From assembly GCA_035695715.1 (NCBI GenBank), contig DASRRM010000077.1:1-39984 (forward strand): a stretch of 39,984 nt of DNA, given 5' to 3'. A model generated the notes under the pieces. The model searched no databases, had not been told where the DNA came from, and saw nothing but the letters and a program-made list of their open reading frames with translations. The position numbers were made by a program, and so were the translations under genes. Within the stretch, counting starts at the first letter, position 1. Every line of letters begins with the position of its first letter. Positions 16,972-23,709 of this stretch are shown piece after piece. Source of the stretch: RYN-428 sp035695715 (GTDB lineage Bacteria > Planctomycetota > Phycisphaerae > Tepidisphaerales > Tepidisphaeraceae).

Positions 16972-17096
16972 ATTATCTGGAAACGAGGAGCTTGGAACGA
17001 AGAACGAGAAACAAGGATTCGTCATTCGGACACAAGTGGTATTCTGTCGATCGTCATATCCTTTCGCTGTGCGAACGAGGCACAAAATATTCAAAA

Positions 17097-17325
17097 CCGG
17101 TGAGGGGCGGCCGGCCGACTGACTTCAGCCCTCGGACCAAGGTCGTTCACCGAGGCCCTGCACCATCGGCCGTGCGGGTAAACCCTCGGGTTGCTCTTGG
17201 TCCCGCACGGCCGATGGTGCAGGGCCAAAAGAACAACGGCCTTGGGGAAGCATGGGGAGGCAACCGGCAACCGCAGCGGAACGCCGCAGCAACAAGTCTC
17301 AGGGACCGGCGCACGCCCTCATCGG
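17097..17325 (-). ncRNA. Retron msr-msd candidate, copy 2 (next to SWIM gene)
   Basis: A second element, nearly identical to copy 1 outside the long stem. The outer stem is 17097-17106 with 17316-17325, with one non-Watson-Crick pair. The long stem is again 25 bp and perfect (17154-17178 with 17202-17226), and the loop is again 23 nt with almost the same sequence (AAACCCTCGGGTTG core). Between the shared GGCC at its base and the Gs at its top, the stem sequence does not resemble that of copy 1. After the a1-like arm the minus strand reads CGT where copy 1 has AGC. The copies are separated by 125 nt. Confidence 0.72.
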
Positions 17326-17364
17326 AATACGTTTAACAACCTGTGTGGCGTTGATTGCATTGAC

Positions 17365-17448
17365 GGTTAGCCGCGACGCGAAGCGGAGCGCGATCTACTC
17401 GTATATCGCGCGCTCCCGATCGCGCTCCGCTGCGCGTCGCGGCTAACC
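17365..17448. repeat. Long inverted repeat between SWIM gene and retron ncRNAs
   Basis: Arms 17365-17395 and 17418-17448 are 31 nt each with one mismatch (GGTTAGCCGCGACGCG...GCGCGATC). A single related arm lies at 37744-37772, so this is a dispersed intergenic family and not a retron part. As a strong hairpin 18 nt after the SWIM stop codon it could still affect transcript ends. Confidence 0.85.
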
Positions 17449-17465
17449 TTTGATTGATTTCCAAA

Positions 17466-19160
17466 CTATGGCCCTTTCATTTGGTTGTACCAATTTGTCG
17501 TCCGAAACGCCTCGAGCGCTTTGGCCGACGCGCGCCAGCGCAGGGCCAGCATGTGGCGGCACGGGCCGTTCTTTAAACTGAACTTTCGGTAATAGCCGCA
17601 AACGCATTTCCCACGGCGGATGCGCGCGTCGGCGTCGACCATGATCTCGACCGGGTCGTTGTCGACAACGCCGGTTAAGATATAGCCACCGGCGGGCGCT
17701 TCCTGGCGGTTGGTGAGATTGACGCGGTTGCGATTCATCAGGTCGCGTGCGCCGGTAAGCTCTGGATGTTCCGGGCCCATTTCCGCCTCGCCCAAGGCAC
17801 GCGGCATGATCTGCCGCCAGCGGTAAACGCCGGCGGTCAGGTCGGCAATCGCCTGGCCGCTGCGGGCAAGCTGGCGCATGGCTTCACTGGCGGCGTTGGC
17901 ATCCGCCCCGGTGCGCGATTGCAATTCCACCAGCGTGCAGGCGCGCTTTTCGTGCAGCACGGCGGCGATGTTGTTCACCATGTCGGGCGATGGGGCGGCG
18001 GGCGGCGCTAAAAGATCGATGGCCGACCCGCGCGTCCAGTCGTTGGTCGTCCAGCCGGAAAAACCGGCGGTTAACCGCATCTCGCCCATCTGCGCCACCC
18101 AGAAATGCGGCAGGCCCGTGCCAAGCAGATAGACATCGAAGCGCTCAGCCAGCGGCAGCAGTCGGCCCAGCACGATCAGCCGCCGCGCGCCCCACACGCG
18201 CACCGGTTCGACCGCCGGGCCGTCGTATGCCGGGCCGGTGGCGGCGATGCGCTGTTCCCACGGCTCAAGCACAACCTGCACGGGTTTGCCGGGAATCAGC
18301 TCGAAACGAATGGCGCGCGGGCTTTTCGTTGGCTTATGGCGTTTGAGCCAGGCGAGGATCGAGTAGACGGTTTCGCGGCCCAGGGTGATGCGATGGGCCG
18401 GCATGGTCATCGCCGATTGCAGCGTCATGAATCCGCGAAGCCAGCCTTGCGGCAGATCGATTTTCTCCTCGCGATGTTGCGCGGTGGCGGCGGTTTCCAC
18501 GCCAAAACCGGCCGGATCAACCGTGAAGCGCGTCTGGCGATACGATCGCAGCGATTGGAAATGGTGATAGAGGTCCCATGAATAATCGACATTGGTGGTG
18601 CCAAACTGCACGCCATCGGCGTTGCCGAAACCTTCACCGCGATTGACGGTCAGGCAACCGTAGCTCGATTCGTCCGCCGAGAAACATTCAAAGAAGACGA
18701 CATCATCGGCGACGGTAATGACCGGATCGCATGGCATCAAAAGCCGCCAAAGTTCCTGATCGTGCTCGCGCAGATAGCTGGAATATTTGATGCGGGCATC
18801 CCAGTAGCGCTCGCGGGCCGTATCAAATCGCTGCTGCAAGCCCGCCGGAAGCGGGATGGCGCGTTTGGCTTCGATATCAGCGGCGGCGGCGGAATAGGCG
18901 CTTCGCCGAACGGCGCTTAGACGCGCCTCTTCGTTCTTTTTCCATTCCACGTATGCGGTCTTGTCGCGCTTTTTGAAGCGAAGATCGCTGATGACCACAT
19001 CGTGCAGCGCGCTCATCGCCTCGCGGAAGCGCAGGGGCTTGAGCAGCGGCGCATCGAAGGCAACCGGATCGCGCGCGGTGTTGGGGACGAGGCTGAAAGT
19101 CTGGCGGCCGCCGATGTCAGCAACGCCGCTGTGGCCGCGATAGGCGAGTGTGACATTCAC
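17466..19160 (-). CDS. SWIM zinc-finger protein, probable retron effector subunit
   Basis: 564 residues. The C-terminal CVCGYYRKFSLKNGPCRH is a SWIM zinc finger (C519-x-C521 ... C534-x-H536), a module for nucleic-acid or protein binding. Residues about 400-455 (VLHEKRACTLVELQSRTGAD and following) look like a winged helix. The N-terminal two thirds are not recognised but contain several Trp/Tyr-rich blocks. The gene starts with GTG overlapping the stop of the HEAT gene as GTGA, so the two are translationally coupled and probably work as one complex. Together with the retron RT this matches the HEAT plus SWIM effector pair of type XIII retrons (recalled classification). Its biochemical activity is not known to me. 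Confidence 0.88.
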   Translation of the reverse strand: MNVTLAYRGHSGVADIGGRQTFSLVPNTARDPVAFDAPLLKPLRFREAMSALHDVVISDLRFKKRDKTAYVEWKKNEEARLSAVRRSAYSAAAADIEAKRAIPLPAGLQQRFDTARERYWDARIKYSSYLREHDQELWRLLMPCDPVITVADDVVFFECFSADESSYGCLTVNRGEGFGNADGVQFGTTNVDYSWDLYHHFQSLRSYRQTRFTVDPAGFGVETAATAQHREEKIDLPQGWLRGFMTLQSAMTMPAHRITLGRETVYSILAWLKRHKPTKSPRAIRFELIPGKPVQVVLEPWEQRIAATGPAYDGPAVEPVRVWGARRLIVLGRLLPLAERFDVYLLGTGLPHFWVAQMGEMRLTAGFSGWTTNDWTRGSAIDLLAPPAAPSPDMVNNIAAVLHEKRACTLVELQSRTGADANAASEAMRQLARSGQAIADLTAGVYRWRQIMPRALGEAEMGPEHPELTGARDLMNRNRVNLTNRQEAPAGGYILTGVVDNDPVEIMVDADARIRRGKCVCGYYRKFSLKNGPCRHMLALRWRASAKALEAFRTTNWYNQMKGP

Positions 19161-20920
19161 GCGCCCACCTCCTCGCCGACGATGCGCAGCTCGGGCAAAT
19201 ATCGCGCGACCAAATCGGCCAATTCCGGCCGGGCCGAGACGATGGTGACAATGGCCGACAACCCCGCCCGCGCCTCCGGCACGCGCACCGAACGGATGGC
19301 AACGGCCAATACCGGAAGCAATTGCGCCGCAGCTTCCGGCTGTTCGCGCAGGGCATCGCTGATCTGCCGAAGGGCGGTGAGCTTATGGCGGCCGCCGCGA
19401 TGAATGCCGAGCAACACCGCGCACCAGACGGCATTAAGCCGATCCGCCCCAAGCCCAGGCGCGCGGCTGCGGCGCTGCAATGCCGAGATAAATTCCAGGC
19501 GAACATCATCGTAAGGCGTTTCCACAAGCCGGCTCCAAAGCTCGGCGTCGTTCCATCCCGCCGACGTTGGCGCAAGCCATTGCATCGCGCCCTGCCGCAC
19601 TTCCTTGGTCAGGCTGTCGAAAAATCGGGCGACGCGGTCGACGTTGTAAACGCCGGCCGCCCCAACGCGCGCCAATGCCCAGAGCGAAATCTCGCGAGCC
19701 AGGACGGTTGATCGGGCGGCGGACAATAACGCCAGCGTATCGCGATCCCCATCGCTGCGCGCTTCGCGATCTTTCAGGAAGCCGAATCCCAGCCGGGCGA
19801 TCGGCGCGGGCTTGGAAACGGCCAATGCGACGGCTTGCTCCAGCGATACGCGATCGCCGCGCACATGGCGGCTCATCAGGCTGCAAATCGTTTCCAGGGC
19901 AGTGAGGTTTTTCGTGCCGAGCAGGTCGACCCATTGCTCGACGGTGAGTTTTTCCAAACCCGCGGCGTTTTCCAGAAGTTCAGCGCCGAGAATCTGCACC
20001 TCTTCGTCGCCATGGTCCAGCATCCGCCGAATCTCGGCAACGGAAATGTCCTTCAGCCGATCCGCATGCTCGCGGCGGATAAGCTGAATCGCCCACACGC
20101 GCGCCAAACGCGAACGGGCATCGAACATCAGTTGCAGAAGGACGGCGGCGGCCGCCGGCTCTTTCCATAGCTTCGGAAATTGCGGCGCTGGAGCCAGTTC
20201 GCGCAGCGCCCGGCCTTCGCGCACCTTTACATGGGCCGGGCCGAATTCCAAGACGTCGCTTTTGCCGAAGCAGGCGTGAAGCAAGATCCAGCTATCGAGC
20301 AGATTCTCCCCGCGGGCAAAATCCTCGTCGCGATATCCCGCCAGCATCCGACCAACCGCTGGCGCGAATCGCTCTGGCTGCGAAAAACCCATCCGCCGAA
20401 AATAGCGCCACGCCCGGCGGCGCAGGTAATAGCGCGTGTGATGGGAAAACAGGCGATAGGTTTTCAAATTCCCATGCCATTTGAATGGCTTCCAGCCGTG
20501 GGCCACGGGTCCATCCGCCGCGTTGGGCGCGGGCGTGTTGATCGTGTTGTGCGGGGTTCTAAGCCACTCCTCATACCAGCTTTGGCGCGAGCGATAATCG
20601 TATTGATGCCGCTTGACGAGCTTGCGTCGAACCAGCCGGTCAAACGCGACGGCAAACGCCGCCATCAATTCATCATCAGCCTGCGCCTCGGCATATTTAA
20701 ACAGGCGCTTGACGACGGTTTCATGGGCCGGGGCGTTGAGAGGCTGCTCGAGATAATTGAGGATTTGCAGCCGCGCCCACGGCCGTGGATCTTTCTTCCA
20801 GCGGTCAGCCAGTGTTGCAAGCCGCCCGGGAATATTGAACGCGCGCAGTGCGGCAACGAAGCGGTCATCTCCGGTGGCGAAGTATTCTTCGAGCAGCAGA
20901 ATTGAAGGACTGTCGGCCAA
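19157..20920 (-). CDS. HEAT/ARM-repeat protein, probable retron effector subunit
   Basis: 587 residues, almost entirely alpha-helical with repeated pairs of helices of HEAT type, such as AEIRRMLDHGDEEVQILGAE, LTVEQWVDLLGTKN and VARFFDSLTKEVRQGAMQW. The N-terminal 200 residues contain Arg/Tyr/Trp-rich segments (QYDYRSRQSWYEEWL, YYLRRRAWRYFRRMG). It is the first gene of the retron operon. The start is TTG at 20920; no ATG fits the conserved-looking N-terminus, and the ribosome site is weak. Its stop overlaps the SWIM start. A scaffold or sensor role within the retron complex is inference from position and fold. Confidence 0.85.
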   Translation of the reverse strand: MADSPSILLLEEYFATGDDRFVAALRAFNIPGRLATLADRWKKDPRPWARLQILNYLEQPLNAPAHETVVKRLFKYAEAQADDELMAAFAVAFDRLVRRKLVKRHQYDYRSRQSWYEEWLRTPHNTINTPAPNAADGPVAHGWKPFKWHGNLKTYRLFSHHTRYYLRRRAWRYFRRMGFSQPERFAPAVGRMLAGYRDEDFARGENLLDSWILLHACFGKSDVLEFGPAHVKVREGRALRELAPAPQFPKLWKEPAAAAVLLQLMFDARSRLARVWAIQLIRREHADRLKDISVAEIRRMLDHGDEEVQILGAELLENAAGLEKLTVEQWVDLLGTKNLTALETICSLMSRHVRGDRVSLEQAVALAVSKPAPIARLGFGFLKDREARSDGDRDTLALLSAARSTVLAREISLWALARVGAAGVYNVDRVARFFDSLTKEVRQGAMQWLAPTSAGWNDAELWSRLVETPYDDVRLEFISALQRRSRAPGLGADRLNAVWCAVLLGIHRGGRHKLTALRQISDALREQPEAAAQLLPVLAVAIRSVRVPEARAGLSAIVTIVSARPELADLVARYLPELRIVGEEVGA

Positions 20921-20961
20921 ACACCACCCCGGAGGTTTATGGTTTCATGCGACGGGGCCGG

Positions 20962-21039
20962 ATTGTCGGATGAGGACGGGCCGGAGTCAACGGGGAAAAA
21001 TTATACTAAACATCCCGCGCTCGTTGTGCGCAATGTCAA
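20962..21039 (-). promoter_or_regulatory. Candidate promoters of the retron operon
   Basis: On the minus strand a perfect TATAAT lies at 21005-21000, about 80 nt before the HEAT start. A TTGACA at 21039-21034 is too far away (28 nt) to pair with it. A second option is TTGACT at 20990-20985, 17 nt from GACAAT at 20967-20962. I cannot choose between them. Confidence 0.4.
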
Positions 21040-21195
21040 CACGGACAAACCAGAACCCCATGGCTCGCCGCAAACGCCGCGGAGTCGCTTGCGATTTCGC
21101 GACCCCTCTCAATAACAACCTGAAATGCAACCATCGAAAGTTGCACGCAAAAACTTATTCCGTCTTGGAGGCAAGGCAGATGCTAACGCGAGAAT

Positions 21196-21232
21196 CCCTT
21201 CGCGTCCTTCGTCCCTTCGCACCTTCGCGTCA
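21196..21232. repeat. Half-element of the CGCGAAGG repeat family
   Basis: A string of CCTTCGCG-type units (CCCTTCGCGTCCTTCG and so on). It is the inverse of the sequence at 39948-39984 and resembles the inner arms at 14500-14626. The rest of the 364-nt gap 20921-21284 holds only the candidate promoters. Confidence 0.7.
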
Positions 21233-21284
21233 AGCATTTCGCCGTGAAGGGAAGATCTATTTGCCCGCGCAGTGGGCCGGTTAT

Positions 21285-22793
21285 TTAAAACCCCGCCTCG
21301 GCGATCTGCACCGCCTTTAACATCGCCATCGCCTTGTTCATGGTTTCCTCGTATTCGCTGGACGGCACAGAGTCGGCCACCACGCCGGCCCCGGCTTGCA
21401 CGTCGAATGCGCCGTTTTTCCAGACGATCGTCCGCAGGGCGATGCAGGTGTCCATATCGCCGTTGAAATCCATGTAGCCGACCGCGCCGCCGTAAGGCCC
21501 GCGCCTCGTCGGCTCAAGTTCATCGATGATCTGCATCGCCCGAATCTTCGGCGCGCCGCTGACCGTTCCCACCGGCAGCGAAACTCGCAGCGCATCGAAG
21601 CTGCTCATCCCATCGGCCAGCGTGCCGGTCACGTTTGTCGTGATGTGCATGACATGGCTGTAGCGCTCGACGGTCATCACTTCGCTCACCACCACGCTGC
21701 CGATGCGCGACACCCGGCCAATGTCATTGCGATGCAGATCGACCAGCATGATGTGCTCGGCACGCTCCTTCGGATCGGCCAACAGCTCCAGTTCCAAGAG
21801 CCGATCCTCCTCCGGCGTCGCCCCGCGGCGGCGCGTGCCGGCCAGCGGCCGGCTGGTCGCTTTTCCGCCTTCAACCCGGCAGAGAATCTCCGGGCTGGAG
21901 CCGATCAGCGTGCAGCCGGGACTCTTCAAATAAAACATGAACGGCGACGGGTTGATAATCCGCAGCGCGCGATAAACATCAAACGGGTCGGCATCGCTTT
22001 TCACCCGCAGCCGCTGACTCGGCACAAACTGGAAAATATCCCCCGCCTTGATGTATTCCTGCCCCTGGCGAATGGCGGCCTCGAAAGCCTCCTTCGTGAA
22101 ATTGCTTTCGTACGCCAGCGACAATTTTACGCCCGCGTCGATCTCGCCCAATCCCGAAGAGGGCGGCTGCTGAAGGCGCTGTACGATATCGTCAACCCTC
22201 CGGCACGCATCGCGATACGCCTGCTCGGGCGTCTGGTGCTGGGTCAGGTCGGCATTCGCCACCACCTTGATGGTTTTGTCGACGTGGTCGAAAATGACCA
22301 TTTCGTTGTACAGGCCGAACATCAGATCGGGCAGCTTTCGATCATCGGCCGGCGGATGAACCAGCTTTTCGCCTTCGTAATATCGAATGGTTTCGTATCC
22401 CGCATAGCCGACCAATCCGCCGGTGAACGCGGGCAAGTGCCGGTCCTGGCGATAGCGTTTGCGCGGCAGAAGATGCTGCAAATCGGCCAGCGGGTCGGCG
22501 GTTTTAAATTGCCGGGCCGTTTCCGAAGGCCGGCTTCCGCCCGGATAAATCGCCGCGTTTCCTTCGCTGACCTGATAGATGAGCGATGGGGCGGTGGCGA
22601 TGAAGCTATAGCGTGCGATCTTCTCTCCGCCGACCACGCTTTCGAGGAGAAATGCATGGGCATCGCGTCCGAGCACTTCAAAGGCGGTGACCGGCGTAAG
22701 CCGATCGCCCAGAAGCTGCCGATAGACCGGGATCACGTCAGCCGATGGCGCCAACGCGGTAAACGCAGAAAGTTCGGGAAAATACCGCCGCAT
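21285..22793 (-). CDS. trpE: Anthranilate synthase component I
   Basis: 502 residues, the usual TrpE length. Chorismate-binding blocks are clear: TGGLVGYAGYETIRY, GDIFQFVPSQRL, SSPEILCRVEGG, PLAGTRRRG, LVDLHRNDIGRV, PVGTVSGAPK and GAVGYMDFNGDMD. The LLES and NPSPFMFY segments that form the tryptophan feedback site are present, so the enzyme is probably Trp-inhibited. It makes anthranilate from chorismate with ammonia supplied by TrpG, which is not in this window. ATG 22793 opens the conserved N-terminus; the frame extends to 23114 but crosses a repeat hairpin at 22902-22920 and is unlikely to be coding there. PabB is the alternative, less likely on these motifs. Confidence 0.9.
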   Translation of the reverse strand: MRRYFPELSAFTALAPSADVIPVYRQLLGDRLTPVTAFEVLGRDAHAFLLESVVGGEKIARYSFIATAPSLIYQVSEGNAAIYPGGSRPSETARQFKTADPLADLQHLLPRKRYRQDRHLPAFTGGLVGYAGYETIRYYEGEKLVHPPADDRKLPDLMFGLYNEMVIFDHVDKTIKVVANADLTQHQTPEQAYRDACRRVDDIVQRLQQPPSSGLGEIDAGVKLSLAYESNFTKEAFEAAIRQGQEYIKAGDIFQFVPSQRLRVKSDADPFDVYRALRIINPSPFMFYLKSPGCTLIGSSPEILCRVEGGKATSRPLAGTRRRGATPEEDRLLELELLADPKERAEHIMLVDLHRNDIGRVSRIGSVVVSEVMTVERYSHVMHITTNVTGTLADGMSSFDALRVSLPVGTVSGAPKIRAMQIIDELEPTRRGPYGGAVGYMDFNGDMDTCIALRTIVWKNGAFDVQAGAGVVADSVPSSEYEETMNKAMAMLKAVQIAEAGF

Positions 22794-22901
22794 GGGGAGA
22801 TTGTAGTGGGAAGGGTGAAAGTATCCATGGAGCGGGGGTTCGATCGTAGACGAGTTGACAGAATTGGCAGCATGGGCCTGGCATAAAACCTTGAGTCGTG
22901 A

Positions 22902-22920
22902 CACGGCCGTCTCGGCCGTG
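22902..22920. repeat. Short GGCCG palindrome
   Basis: CACGGCCG and CGGCCGTG around a 3-nt loop, similar in wording to the pair at 30626-30692. It lies in the 309-nt gap between trpE and the thioredoxin gene, which otherwise shows no features. Confidence 0.6.
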
Positions 22921-23102
22921 CCTTGATCGCGGTTTACCAGGAATCCTTCCTGAGAATAAATACAATCTGAACGCAAGCCGTTCACCTCCATTAAGCGCCA
23001 CACCCCTCGAACGTTTCCGCACCATTGCACATTGCCAATGTTCAAGACCGGGCATATCGTGAAGTTGTTCAATCCTTCCTGACTCTCATCAAAGGAGCTC
23101 AC

Positions 23103-23663
23103 ATGTTCCGGCACATCACCATGGCGGCGTTTTTGGCTTTGATATTGGCGTCAGTCGTGCTGGCGGGCGATAAGCCGGAGTATCCCAAGGCGGTCAACAA
23201 ACAACTGTACGCCGACGACGTTCGCGGCAAAAAAGCGCCCGATTTTTCCGTCGGGAAATGGCTGACCGCCGAGCCGGACCGTAAAGGCAAGGTTGTGCTG
23301 ATCGATTTTTGGGCAACGTGGTGCGGCCCATGCCGAAAGGCGATTCCGGAATTGAACAAGCTTCAGGCACAGTTCAAGGATGACCTGGTCGTGATCGGTG
23401 TCAGCGACGAGGATGCCGACACGGTCACTGCCTTCGCGAAAAAGACGGAGATGGCCTATTCTCTTGCGCTGGATTCCAGCAAGAAAATGTCAAAGGCGAT
23501 TCATGTTGCCGGCATTCCCCACGTGCTCATCATCTCCACCGACGGCATCGTCCGCTGGCAGGGTTTTCCGCTCAGCGATGAGGAGCCACTGACGCCGGAG
23601 ATCGTCAAGCAGATCATCGACGCCGACCCGGGAATTGCAGCCCGGCATGCGGAGAAGAAATAG
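23103..23663 (+). CDS. Secreted TlpA/ResA-like thioredoxin-fold protein
   Basis: 186 residues: signal peptide (MFRHITMAAFLALILASVVL) and a thioredoxin fold with the active site WCGPC (W73-C77) in DFWATWCGPCRKAIPEL. The cis-Pro loop is AGIPHVLIIS. This places it in the TlpA/ResA group of periplasmic thiol-disulfide oxidoreductases, which reduce disulfides in cytochrome c maturation or other exported proteins. The start is certain: AAAGGAG precedes ATG 23103 by 5 nt. It stands alone between two genes on the opposite strand. Confidence 0.88.
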   Translation: MFRHITMAAFLALILASVVLAGDKPEYPKAVNKQLYADDVRGKKAPDFSVGKWLTAEPDRKGKVVLIDFWATWCGPCRKAIPELNKLQAQFKDDLVVIGVSDEDADTVTAFAKKTEMAYSLALDSSKKMSKAIHVAGIPHVLIISTDGIVRWQGFPLSDEEPLTPEIVKQIIDADPGIAARHAEKK

Positions 23664-23709
23664 CCGCCCATCCGTTCCAGAAACCCCACGACATCATGCG
23701 GTATGTTTC

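Noticed and set aside
16741..17325. Group II intron or IscB/HEARO-type RNA as identity of the two elements
   Set aside because: No domain V-like sequence, no maturase or endonuclease domain in the RT, and no IscB/TnpB-like ORF; position and outer stem fit a retron template better.
16741..17325. CRISPR array
   Set aside because: Only two long copies with internal hairpins and no regular short repeat-spacer pattern; no cas genes.
22794..23114. Extended N-terminus of TrpE
   Set aside because: Crosses a repeat hairpin at 22902-22920 and adds residues not found in the family; the ATG at 22793 gives normal length.
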